Assembly: GCF_029784165.1 (NCBI RefSeq)
Contig: NC_073695.1
Coordinates: 166,086,522-166,150,521 of the forward strand
From: Wyeomyia smithii
Taxonomy: Eukaryota; Arthropoda; Insecta; Diptera; Culicidae
DNA: 64,000 bases
Direction of reading: 5' to 3'
Of this stretch, positions 22,910 through 33,479 are shown piece after piece (the stretch's first letter is position 1; every line of letters starts with the position of its first letter). Position numbers and translations under genes: made by a program. The notes below the pieces were generated by a model. The model saw only the letters and a program-made list of their open reading frames with translations, was not told where the DNA came from and made no database searches.

Positions 22910-23268
22910 TCCTATTCCCTTCCGCCTACATCCAACCAAACGACAAGAACACGTTAAGACCCCGGATCCGGAAACAGCAACTAGACCCGCACGATACTCT
23001 CAGGTCCCGAGGGAGACAACCCAATATGCCAGTCCGTAATATCTTGGCCCAGCAGCGGAACATGTGCTTACCTATGGCAATGAAAACCATCATACAGTAA
23101 ACCAGTGCTTTTAATGCAAAATATTCTAGCTTTAAGTTACATTTAGTTTCAGCTCGTAGTCGGCAGCGAGGATAAAAAATTTGCTTTTAGTTATTAAGAT
23201 ACTTTAGAAAGTAAGCTACCAGATATAATTGGCGCCGTTAAACATTAAATTGTATTTGTGCCGTGTCA

Positions 23269-23274
23269 AATAAA
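23269..23274 (+). promoter_or_regulatory. Polyadenylation signal of the I-clade LINE
   Basis: AATAAA lies about 15 bases before the terminal A run at 23286-23301, at the expected spacing. Confidence 0.6.
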
Positions 23275-24862
23275 TTATAGATGAACAAAAAAAAAAAAAA
23301 AATAGAAAAATTCCTGAAAATATAATATTTGTTATATGATTGTCGTTAGGGTGGCAATGTTGAATTGGAAAAATTATAAGTAAAATGGCAAAATATTACA
23401 AAACAAATTTATAAAGTGTATCAAACGCAAAAAACTGTGCAACTGTGCAAAAATAAAAATTATCTCAACCAAAGTTAAGATTGTGTCTCGTGGAAAATGT
23501 TGAATGCTTTCATGTCATTTGCAAAATCACACACGGGTGGTAGGTACATGGAATTTTAATATTTGAAAAATGTTTTCGATTCCAAGTGTCTTAAACTTTT
23601 AAATGAAACGGTGGAAACTGATGGAATATGTTATATTACTTTGTTTGAAAAATCTACTCTCTAAGACACTTGCACTCGAATGTTGTACCAGACAATTTAT
23701 TCGTTTTATTTACCACAATAATGTCCTTTGCCAACACTTGATTGAACACACAGTGCTCTGGCTTATATAATCGGATAAAAGACTGTATCGATGTTATTCA
23801 GTGATAATAAGAGTATAGTGATCTCAATCAGATACGCAACACAATTGACTCGTTGTTTCTGGGTTTGCGTCGTTTTGACAGTTCGACCATACATTTTCTG
23901 TCAAGCTTACATCATCAGAACGTGAACGAGCCCATTGGCTGGAACTTTGCATAGACGTTTTTATAGGCAAAAGATGCCATTTTGTGCTATCGGTTTAATT
24001 TATTGAAACACAACTCATTTTTGAAAAGCTATTGGAAAATGCTATTTCGGATAGGTATTGATGATTACAAAAATTTTTAGAGCCAACACGGTTCGTTTGA
24101 GCGGTGTGACATCTTCGGCAAAGTTGTAGATAATAGTTTTGTTTTTTAAAAAAAATATACACTCTGAAAACAAATTACTAATAAAAAATAAAATAAAAGA
24201 TAGTTATAAATTAACTATCGAAAACAGCCCATTTAAAAATACCGATTTTTTTTTGTAAAAACTACGAAAGTTTTCCTGAACAACGAAACCGGCCATGGAG
24301 AAATCAGAAAAAAAGTTATATTTTTTAATTTTTTATTTTTTTTAAGGGTACATTTTTTTTGGAGGAACGAAGTTATTATTTACAACTTTGCCAGATACAC
24401 TATGCCAATCAAATAAACCGTCGGCAAAGTTGCAGATAATATTTTGTCCTTTCAAAAAAAATATGCCTTTTAAAAAAATAATTGAAAATCATTTTTTTTT
24501 TCAAAAAATGATAACTTATTTTTCTTGATTTCTATATGATCGGACTGGTTTCATTGTTTTGGTAATCTTTCGTGGGTTTTATTTAAAAAATCAAGTTTTT
24601 AAAAAATGAGCCCTTTTGAATAATTAATTTTCAATCTTTCTTCTAACTTTTGAACGGATAATTTTTTTATTGTAATTTTTTTTGGAAAGGCCGAATTATT
24701 ATCTACAACTTTGTCGAAGACGTCACACCAATCAAACGAACCGAAGTGCTTTTTTTATTTTATACTCATTTTTCACAATATTATGAACCACCCTATGCCG
24801 AATAAATGAACCACCCTAATGATACATAATGTATTCGATGCTAGTTATAAGGTATATCATTA

Positions 24863-25350
24863 CTTACTTACTTACTTACTTAGATGGCCGTACCTCCTAA
24901 GACATGGCCTGCATAACGTGGTTCCGCCAATTCACTCGGTCCATGGCTGCCTGCCTCCAGTTCCGCGGGCACCCGGTACTTTGCAGATCGTGCTCCATCT
25001 GGTCCACCCATCTCGCTCGTTGCGCCCCTCGCCTTCTTGTTCCCGCCGGATTTGAAGCGAACACCAATTTGGCAGGGTAGCTATCCGGCATTCTAGCTAC
25101 ATGCCCTGCCCAGCGTATCCTTCCAGCTTTAGCCACTTTCTGAATACTGGGTTCACCGTAGAGGCGCGCAAGCTCGTGGTTCATCCTACGCCTCCACACT
25201 CCGTTCTCCTGCACACCGCCAAAGATGGTTCTTAGCACCCGACGTTCAAAAACTCCGAGTGCTCGCAAGTCCTGCTCGAGCATTGTCCACGTCTCATGCC
25301 CGTAGAGAACGACCGGTCTTATTAGCGTTTTGTACAGGATACACTTGGAG
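24863..25350 (-). mobile_element. RTE-like LINE, 3' fragment with 12-bp duplication
   Basis: GGTATATCATTA stands on both sides (24851-24862 and 25351-25362). On the minus strand the insert ends in a (TAAG)n tail (24863-24881), the short-repeat tail typical of RTE elements. Only about 490 bp is present, so it is strongly 5'-truncated. It sits in the right arm of the inverted-repeat element and therefore came later. Confidence 0.85.
24897..25350 (-). pseudogene. RTE-like reverse transcriptase C-terminus
   Basis: About 150 open codons with CILYKTLIRPVVLYGHETWT, RRVLRTIFGG, RIRWAGHVARMPDSYPAK and RRGAQRARWVDQME. These are the familiar C-terminal phrases of RTE/BovB-type reverse transcriptases and their relatives in insects, after the catalytic core. 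The catalytic YADD region and endonuclease are absent because of 5' truncation. The ATG-like start just inside the insertion edge is chance. No function is expected. Confidence 0.85.
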
Positions 25351-25395
25351 GGTATATCATTAAACAAGCTATTTCAAGAGACTAGTGATCAATTT

Positions 25396-26252
25396 ATAAA
25401 GATAAATTCTAAACATTTTGAGCTCCGCCTTCCACAATTGAAAAATCAACTACATCCCAGAGAGTAAATTTTTGCAAAAAAAAATTTTTTCAGCTGACAC
25501 CAATTCTCGACGTTTCATGCGTTTTTAAGTCATTTGGCATCAAAAAAAAAAATTTCGAAAACCGAAATTTCACGTACCCCCCCCCCCCCCTTGGGTGATT
25601 TTCGGTTTTCAAAAAAGCCAAACTTCAATCGCTTTGCGCCACCCCATTCTAAGTCCGATTGAGCTGAAAATTTGCACAGGGTGTTTTTTCGAGCAGGTGA
25701 ACATTTTGTATAGGTTTTTTTTGAAATTCGACATGACCATTTCGGCTGGCACCCTAATATATACAACACTTGCAGTGTTGGATAATTTTTCATATTTGCG
25801 ATTTTAATTTTATTTTTGTGATTTTAATTGTTGTATGATGTCATATTACGTCATTACGATCTGCAGACACTCTTTTTAAAAGAGGAACAGAGAAATAACT
25901 GGAGCAATTTCTGTGTCGGTGATTCCGGAATTTTTTTGCGTGAGTTAGTGTTTTTAAAGTGGCGAAAAAAATAAATACTTTTGAAATATATATACAAAAC
26001 ATTCCAAATAAGCTTTATTTCTCTACATATCGTTAGCAAAGTGACCTTTTACGTTACAAAACTCACTTTCAATATTTCGTGGCTTGTCCTTTGTTTTGTA
26101 AAACCATATTTAATATTCGTGGTATGTTTACCACCAAGTCTTCCCAAGACCAATCTTCCATAGAATCTCTAAAGATTTAAATTAGGAGTCTGCGCTGGTC
26201 AAACTAACAATTTTATATTTTCGTTTGAAAATCATCTTCGTGTTTTCAATAC
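25396..26252. other. No recognised gene; homopolymer-rich repeat DNA
   Basis: Contains poly-A, an A/T palindrome-like AAAAAAAAATTTTTT, a C run (25577-25590), and ACTTGCAGTGTTGG. Short frames have no motif. Confidence 0.4.
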
Positions 26253-26596
26253 TGTATGTTTATACATTACATAAGACATACATAAGACGTTATACATACA
26301 TAAGACATACATAAGACATACGTAACACTGGCGTTTTGAAGTAGAATACTTCTCTCAGGAAGTTCGGCTACATAGGGATGTGAAATGAAAATCTAAAACC
26401 GAAAAAAGTGAAAAATATGTCCAATTTCAAATGCTAATAAATCGGTTAGTATCCGATGGATTTCCTTCGTTCTTGCAGCAATAGATTGGAAAATCTTCTA
26501 AGATTCTTCTCGAAATAAGATAATTGTAATTTTATTATTCACACTATTGTACTATTGAAAATAGTCAAGCCTTGTCAAAACGAAAAATTCGACCTC

Positions 26597-26910
26597 TGAT
26601 TGGTCGTTATATGATTGCTTCCCAAGCACGGTCGACAGAATCATATACCTTGCAATTGAAAACATGCTATTTGGCCTATATAAGAGCCTGTTTCAGCCGA
26701 AGTCGCTCATAATAGTTCTAGACAGCGACAACAGCAGTCGTCCTTCCTTAGCAGCAGCACTAGCCCTGTGGTTGGTCACCACGTCTCAGGAGCAGCGCGG
26801 TTCTTCTCAGCGTGTGTCGCCAGACTGCCATTATTTCCCCCGTTTCAGGGCAGCATGAAGATTGCCATCAGGAAATCTAATTTTAAACATCAAAATGCCT
26901 TTTCAAGGCA
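26597..26910 (+). promoter_or_regulatory. CCAAT-TATA-stem-loop cassette, unit 1
   Basis: CTGATTGGTCG (inverted CCAAT box) is followed by TATATAAG at 26677-26684. About 220 bp further lies a short stem-loop, TGCCTTTTCAAGGCA (26896-26910; 6-bp stem). The order recalls replication-type histone genes, which end in a stem-loop instead of poly-A. However, the stem does not match the histone consensus well and there is no histone frame between. I read it as a promoter-like cassette carried in a repeat, function unknown. Confidence 0.35.
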
Positions 26911-27065
26911 AACGAACAAGTCATTGAAAGTTAATATTTTTTGACAACGCAAGCAAGCATTCTGTGTTGGATCCTAGCAATTTAAATCTGTCGTACACGT
27001 CTAATTTACTCAATGTGAAATAGCTTCCACAGTGCATGTTTTCCGTGTTACATAATTCTCATAAA

Positions 27066-27232
27066 ACTATGTTCGAATACAATATCCGGATACCCGGATA
27101 TCCGACTATCTGAAAACCCGGATATCCTGTCGGATAATATCCGGATATCCGATTGATCCGGTTTTGGATTTTTGTCCGATATCCGAGGTCGGATATCCGG
27201 GTAGTTTAATCCGGATAGTCCCAGCACTAGTT
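27066..27232. mobile_element. GGATATCC-type hAT MITE, left-truncated copy, unit 1
   Basis: It matches the right part of the complete copy at 28043-28467, from CTATGTTCG to AGTCCCAGCACTA, with the same GATATCCGGATATCCG array. The left end is missing. Confidence 0.7.
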
Positions 27233-27542
27233 AATAATTTTCTGGCATCAACACAAGCAGACATTCTGTGCGGGATGCAATCAAATTCTGTTGTAGTTGT
27301 CTAATTTTTACTTCATTTAGTAAACCCCCCACTGTAGGGGCAGCGCAAAGACTGCGATCAGCATAACCGACATTGAAATACAAACTGCCCTGTTAGACCG
27401 CATTCACAAAGACAGTTAGTTCGACTATGCAGAGCTAATATGAAGTCGATTCAATCAATCAGCATTAACAGAATTTCGTCGTCTCCCAGCTGCCAAGTTG
27501 CAACATGATGCAACACGCAACAGCGAGCAAACGAAATCGAAC

Positions 27543-27626
27543 GCGAACCGATTCGCCCAGCCGTAGGTTAATGTACAGCCGTTAGTAGAGCTGTACATTA
27601 ACCTACGGCCGGGTGAATCGGTTCGC
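27543..27626. repeat. Hairpin with 37-bp arms, unit 1
   Basis: The arms 27543-27579 and 27590-27626 pair with two mismatches around a 10-base loop. They contain CCGTAGGTTAATGTACAGC. The same phrase occurs once in the hairpin cluster near 46138. Confidence 0.9.
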
Positions 27627-28042
27627 GCCGCTTTTCACGTTTAGCCTGGCAGAGGCCTTAGTCCTCGCTGTCAAGGTAGCACAGAGTTGTAAGATAAACA
27701 CTACATCCTATGATAAATTAAACAATTGTCCTTATAAGGACAACAAATGAATTAATGGAGATTTAATTTTTGAAGTAGAATACTTCTCTCAGGAAATTCG
27801 GATACATAGAGATGTGAAATGAAAATCTAAAACCTAAAAAAGTGAAAAATATGTCCAATTTCAAATGCTAATAAATCGGTTAGTATCCGATGGATTTCCT
27901 TCATTCTTGCAGCAATAGATTGGAAAATCTTCTAAGATTCTTCCTAAATGAAGGTAATTGTAATTTTAGTTTTCAAACTGTTGTACTATTGAAAATAATC
28001 AAGCCTTGTCAAACGTCTGTTTCAGCCGAAGCCGCTCCTAAT

Positions 28043-28467
28043 TAGTGCTGGGACTTTTAACCGGATATATTCGTGATCCGGTTATCCGAAGCTCGGATCA
28101 CGGATGTGTAAACGAATACTATTCGGATGTCCGGATATCCGGATACGGATAATCGAACAGTCGGATATCCGGATATACTATCCGGATATCCGGATTTTTT
28201 TTCTAGCTTTTAGGCCCGTTCGAATGAAATGTAACGCGAAAAATGCCTTTTCCCACAATCCCTCATCCCCTCGTAAGTATTTATTTACAAAATTCTCATT
28301 AAACTATGTTCGGATACAATATCCGAATACCCGGATAACCGACTATCCGAAAACCCGGATATCCTGTCGGATAATATCCGGATATCCGATTGATCCGGAT
28401 TTTGGATATTTGTCCGATATCCGAGGTCGGATATCCGGATAGTTTAATCCGGATAGTCCCAGCACTA
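28043..28467. mobile_element. hAT-type MITE rich in GGATATCC palindromes, unit 1
   Basis: Ends TAGTGCTGGGACT and AGTCCCAGCACTA are inverted. CTCCTAAT flanks both (28035-28042 and 28468-28475). The paralogous half at ~26709 has the uninterrupted site CGCTCATAATAGTTCTAG, an empty-site control. Eight-bp duplication and the TAGTG start fit hAT. The interior is an array of GGATATCCGGATA motifs. Confidence 0.88.
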
Positions 28468-29646
28468 CTCCTAATAGTTCTAGACAGCGACAACAGCAGT
28501 CCTCTCTAGCAGCAACAGTAGCAGTGCAGTGGATACCAGCGATAGCGGATAGCGGCCACAGCTTTGGCATAGCAATGGATAGCGCGCTAGTTGCAGCGGA
28601 TCTCAGCATCGAAAGCAGCTGAGCCAGCTGATGCAGGGACAGCGGATACAGTTTCTGTGTGATAGCGAGCACTAGTAATTGCATTCAATGAAAAGTTGAC
28701 TCATTTTGGCAACACATGAGCCGTCTAGTTTTGAATTTTAAATCAGCTTTTCACTGTTTATTTTAGCACAAGAAATATTTTATTCGCACTGTCAGTGATA
28801 ACGCCAAGATATGATTGGTATCTTATCCGGTATTGAATTGAACAACAAATTATACTTTTGAGGATGAAATAAAAACTTGATGATTGAAGAGTTAATATTT
28901 TCTCTTGAGTTAATTTAGATTTCTAAATTTGTAAAAGTTATAAATTTTACTTAATCTCCGTGTCTCAGAACGTACTGAATTATCTTTTCCCTCAGTCATG
29001 AGCACGACATCCGAAAAATTATCGGCATGAAAATTAATTTTTCGCATAACCAAAATTTAAAAATTGTCAAGCCTCAATCATGACAAGCAACTTACTATAT
29101 TATTGAAAATGGTCAATCCTCCAGACGGGTTATCTTTCTCGTGAAAGTATTCTACTTCAACCTTGCGGTCGTGGCTTTGCACACAACCCTCCTGTGATTT
29201 TTTTTTCTGGTACACGATGCCCCATTCGCGACAATGAAGGTGCTGATATATGTTTGGTTTTTGCATGAGAAAAAGAAGGATGGAAATATTTTTGCTTTTG
29301 TCATCACACACATTCTGACAATTGCATATAATGTATGTTTAGGATCGTTATACCACATACATAAGACCTACGTAACACTGGCGTTTTGAAGTAGAATACT
29401 TCTCTCAGGAACTTCGGCTACATAGGGATGTGAAATGAAAATCTAAAACCGAAAAAAGTGAAAAATATGTCCAATTTCAAATGCTAATAAATCGGTTAGT
29501 ATTCGATGGATTTCCTTCGTTCTTGCAGCAATAGATTGGAAAATCTTCTAAGATTCTTCCCGAAATAAGATAATTGTAATTTTATTATTCACACTATTGT
29601 ACTATTGAAAATAGTCAAGCCTTGTCAAAACGAAAAATTCGACCTC

Positions 29647-29960
29647 TGATTGGTCGTTATATGATTGCTTCCCAAGCACGGTCGACAGAATCATATACCT
29701 TGCAATTGAAAACATGCTATTTGGCCTATATAAGAGCCTGTTTCAGCCGAAGTCGCTCATAATAGTTCTAGACAGCGACAACAGCAGTCGTCCTTCCTTA
29801 GCAGCAGCACTAGCCCTGTGGTTGGTCACCACGTCTCAGGAGCAGCGCGGTTCTTCTCAGCGTGTGTCGCCAGACTGCCATTATTCCCCCCGTTTCAGGG
29901 CAGCATGAAGATTGCCATCAGGAAATCTAATTTTAAACATCAAAATGCCTTTTCAAGGCA
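29647..29960 (+). promoter_or_regulatory. CCAAT-TATA-stem-loop cassette, unit 2
   Basis: Duplicate of the cassette at 26597, with the TATATAAG box at 29727-29734 and the TGCCTTTTCAAGGCA stem-loop at 29946-29960. Boxes and spacing are unchanged. Confidence 0.35.
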
Positions 29961-30115
29961 AACGAACAAGTCATTGAAAGTTAATAATTTTTGACAACGC
30001 AAGCAAGCATTCTGTGTTGGATCCTAGCAATTTAAATCTGTCATACACGTCTAATTTACTCAATGTGAAATAGCTTCCACAGTGCATGTTGTCCGTGTTA
30101 CATAATTCTCATAAA

Positions 30116-30283
30116 ACTATGTTCGAATACAATATCCGGATACCCGGATATCCGACTATCTGAAAACCCGGATATCCTGTCGGATAATATCCGGATATCC
30201 GATTGATCCGGATTTTGGATTTTTGTCCGATATCCGAGTTCGGATATCCGGGTAGTTTAATCCGGATAGTCCCAGCACTAGTT
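30116..30283. mobile_element. GGATATCC-type hAT MITE, left-truncated copy, unit 2
   Basis: Duplicate of 27066-27232 produced by the 3.05-kb duplication. Confidence 0.7.
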
Positions 30284-30593
30284 AATAATTTTCTGGCATC
30301 AACACAAGCAGACATTCTGTGCGGGATGCAATCAAATTCTGTTGTAGTTGTCTAATTTTTACTTCATTTAGTAAACCCCCCACTGTAGGGGCAGCGCAAA
30401 GACTGCGATCAGCATAACCGACATTGAAATACAAACTGCCCTGTTAGACCGCATTCACAAAGACAGTTAGTTCGACTATGCAGAGCTAATATGAAGTCGA
30501 TTCAATCAATCAGCATTAACAGAATTTCGTCGTCTCCCAGCTGCCAAGTTGCAACATGATGCAACACGCAACAGCGAGCAAACGAAATCGAAC

Positions 30594-30677
30594 GCGAACC
30601 GATTCGCCCGGCCGTAGGTTAATGTACAGCCGTTAGTAGAGCTGTACATTAACCTACGGCCGGGTGAATCGGTTCGC
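30594..30677. repeat. Hairpin with 37-bp arms, unit 2
   Basis: Duplicate of 27543-27626. Here the arms pair with one mismatch instead of two. Confidence 0.9.
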
Positions 30678-31093
30678 GCCGCTTTTCACGTTTAGCCTGG
30701 CAGAGGCCTTAGTCCTCGCTGTCAAGGTAGCACAGAGTTGTAAGATAAACACTACATCCTATGATAAATTAAACAATTGTCCTTATAAGGACAACAAATG
30801 AATTAATGGAGATTTAATTTTTGAAGTAGAATACTTCTCTCAGGAAATTCGGATACATAGGGATGTGAAATGAAAATCTAAAACCGAAAAAAGTGAAAAA
30901 TATGTCCAATTTCAAATGCTAATAAATCGGTTAGTATCCGATGGATTTCCTTCATTCTTGCAGCAATAGATTGGAAAATCTTCTAAGATTCTTCCTAAAT
31001 AAAGGTAATTGTAATTTTAGTTTTCAAACTGTTGTACTATTGAAAATAATCAAGCCTTGTCAAACGTCTGTTTCAGCCGAAGCCGCTCCTAAT

Positions 31094-31506
31094 TAGTGCT
31101 GGGACTTTTAACCGGATATATTCGTGATCCGGTTATCCGAAGCTCGGATCACGGATGTGTAAACGAATACTATTCGGATGTCCGGATATCCGGATACGGA
31201 TAATCGAACAGTCGGATATCCGGATATCCGGATTTTTTTTTCTAGCTTTTAGGCCCGTTCGAATGAAATGTAACGCGAAAAATGCCTTTTCCCACAATCC
31301 CTCATCCCCTCGTAAGTATTTATTTACAAAATTCTCATTAAACTATGTTCGGATACAATATCCGAATACCCGGATAACCGACTATCCGAAAACCCGGATA
31401 TCCTGTCGGATAATATCCGGATATCCGATTGATCCGGATTTTGGATATTTGTCCGATATCCGAGGTCGGATATCCGGATAGTTTAATCCGGATAGTCCCA
31501 GCACTA
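31094..31506. mobile_element. GGATATCC-type hAT MITE, unit 2
   Basis: Duplicate of 28043-28467 with the same CTCCTAAT flanks (31086-31093 and 31507-31514). It is 12 bp shorter because one GATATACTATCC segment of the array is missing, a typical slippage loss. Confidence 0.88.
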
Positions 31507-32371
31507 CTCCTAATAGTTCTAGACAGCGACAACAGCAGTCCTCTCTAGCAGCAACAGTAGCAGTGCAGTGGATACCAGCGATAGCGGATAGCGGCCACAG
31601 CTTTGGCATAGCAATGGATAGCGCGCTAGTTGCAGCGGATCTCAGCATCGAAAGCAGCTGAGCCAGCTGATGCAGGGACAGCGGATACAGTTTCTGTGTG
31701 ATAGCGAGCACTAGTAATTGCATTCAATGAAAAGTTGACTCATTTTGGCAACACATGAGCCGTCTAGTTTTGAGCTTTAAATCAGCTTTTCACTGTTTAT
31801 TTTAGCACAAGAAATATTTTATTCGCACTGTCAGTGATAACGCCAAGATATGATTGGTATCTTATCCGGTATTGAATTGAACAACAAATTATACTTTTGA
31901 GGATGAAATAAAAACTTGATGATTGAAGAGTTAATATTTTCTCTTGAGTTAATTTAGATTTCTAAATTTGTAAAAGTTATAAATTTTACTTAATCTCCGT
32001 GTCTCAGAACGTACTGAATTATCTTTTCCCTCAGTCATGAGCACGACATCCGAAAAATTATCGGCATGAAAATTAATTTTTCGCATAACCAAAATTTAAA
32101 AATTGTCAAGCCTCAATCATGACAAGCAACTTACTATATTATTGAAAATGGTCAATCCTCCAGCCGGGTTATCCTTCTCGTGAAAGTATTCTACTTCAAC
32201 CTTGCGGTCGTGGCTTTGCACACAACCCTCCTGTGATTTTTTTTTTCTGGTACACGATGCCCCATTCGCGACAATGAAGGTGCTGATATTTGTTTGGTTT
32301 TTGCATGAGAAAAAGAAGGATGGAAATATTTTTGCTTTTGTCATCACACACATTTTGACAATTGCATATAA

Positions 32372-33013
32372 GAGTTTGCCTAGGTGCGAACAGCCTTTAA
32401 AATCTCTTTCAACTCCGTATCTCGTCCTGTGAAACTGCTCGATAAATAATGAACAAAAGGAATTATCTTTTTTTTCGGTTTTATTGAGCCCCAAAGAAAA
32501 TCCCATAAGGAACTGTCAAAAAGCAGCATCCTTCGAGTAGGAACGAGACAAATGCAGGGCTGCGCAGGCACACTGCCTTCAAAAACAACTCAAACAGTGA
32601 TTTTATTCAGAGTGAGGTACCATTCGAGTAGTTCATTTTGTGCCAACTTTATTGGAAGATTTCTTCCTGAGTGTTACGTATGTCTTATGTTTGTGTTCAA
32701 ACGGTGTTTTGACATCATAAGTCTAAAATTTGTACATTTATTCAGGCAAATACTGTAGATGTTTATAACCATCAGAAGACTCGGCCAGAATTTCTAATTT
32801 TCAAGTTCTTCAAAATTTTAGAAGAAAAAAATTTCATATTTTTATTAACACTACACTTACCTAAACTCTAATTTAATTTACACTAAATCTACCGTGGAAA
32901 AATAACAATAACAACGTCGTTAACTAAAAACCATCTTTCTTTTATCGTCTTACCGTCTGCTCTCATGCTGTTGCAATGTTGATTTCAAGACTTCCACGTC
33001 TCCAAAAAAATTG
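32372..33013. other. No recognised gene
   Basis: It contains GTGTTACGTATGTCTTATG near 32672, the inverse of the CATAAGACATACGTAACAC that starts the duplicated units. This is a possible far terminal inverted repeat of the parent element. Otherwise AT-rich and without frames. Confidence 0.4.
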
Positions 33014-33313
33014 TCAACTTCGTGAATAAATTACGAAAACTCCTGTTTTGCGCTTGAACTCTTCCAACGCCATGCGTATTACGTTAGCAGGATGTAGCAA
33101 GGACAACGCGTAAGCAGGTGCACTATCTTCACTGAACCGTGTTTTCAGTGAGGTGATTAGAAAATCAAGGTAAGGAATTGTCACAGCTCGGTTCCAATAC
33201 TCCAAGCTGGTTGATACAGGCGGATTTGCCCGGTACTTTTGCCGCTGCAATGTCCTTGATGGATCAATTGAAAAACCTGTGCAATTCCACGCAACATAGG
33301 GCAAGCATTTCAA
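33014..33313 (-). pseudogene. Fragment of a hAT-related transposase-like protein
   Basis: Ninety-nine codons with SLEYWNRAVTIPYLDFLITS, LKTRFSED and LSLLHPANV. This is the style of the C-terminal region of hAT-derived proteins annotated as ZMYM-like or 52-kDa-repressor-like (DUF4371 family), where the motif YW..V..P.LD.....L..RF is common. No N-terminal zinc finger or DUF4371 part is seen upstream. The ATG at 33313 lies inside the domain. I treat it as a transposon relic. Confidence 0.55.
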
Positions 33314-33479
33314 TCAATTATTTTTGATCTGGCTGATACTTTACACAGATGTTTCTATGGGCTAAACATGTCGTTTTGTGCTAACGTATGCGTTGAAAAA
33401 ATGGACTTTTTTCGGATGGTGGTATAAAAAAATAACTAAGACAGTTAATTAGGTTTAATGAATTTCCTATGGAAGGTAA

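Larger units (their letters stand above)
17641..23301 (+). mobile_element. I-clade LINE, nearly full length (MosquI-like)
   Basis: A 5' UTR (17641-17997) precedes ORF1 and ORF2. A 3' UTR contains AATAAA near 23269, and a poly-A run ends at ~23301. ATAGAAAATT (17631-17640) and ATAGAAAAATT (23302-23312) flank the element as an imperfect target duplication. Presence of an RNase H domain after the reverse transcriptase in ORF2 places it in the I group, where mosquito members are known as MosquI. It lies inside the left part of the inverted-repeat element. Confidence 0.9.
17463..25395. mobile_element. Long inverted-repeat element hosting two LINE insertions
   Basis: The left arm 17463-17600 is the near-exact inverse of the right arm 25395-24762, once the insertion at 24863-25350 is removed. 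Landmarks are AAATTGATCACTAGTCTC, ATAACTAGCA(A/T)CGAATACAT and AGGGTGGTTCATTTATTCG. Between the arms are about 1.5 kb of non-coding sequence plus the I-clade LINE. The interior repeats CGGCAAAGTTG(T/C)AGATAATA at ~24117 and ~24421, and inverted at ~24703. There is no transposase. The outer duplication is not clear, so the class is unknown. Confidence 0.65.
26253..32371 (+). repeat. Direct tandem duplication, unit ~3.05 kb
   Basis: Unit 1 (26253 to ~29330) and unit 2 (~29333-32371) are near-identical. CGTAACACTGGCGTTTTGAA is at 26321 and 29371, and GACAATTGCATATA closes both. The offset is 3050-3051 bp, shrinking to 3039 after a 12-bp deletion in unit 2 near 31220. Only scattered base changes are seen by eye. 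Each unit also holds two related halves, both starting GAAGTAGAATACTTCTCTCA (26339 and ~27771), so there was an older duplication first. No protein is encoded. Confidence 0.9.

Noticed and set aside
26664..26858. 64-codon frame repeated in both duplicated units (also 29714-29908)
   Set aside because: It starts upstream of the TATA box it overlaps and shows no domain. Its conservation is explained by the recent duplication.
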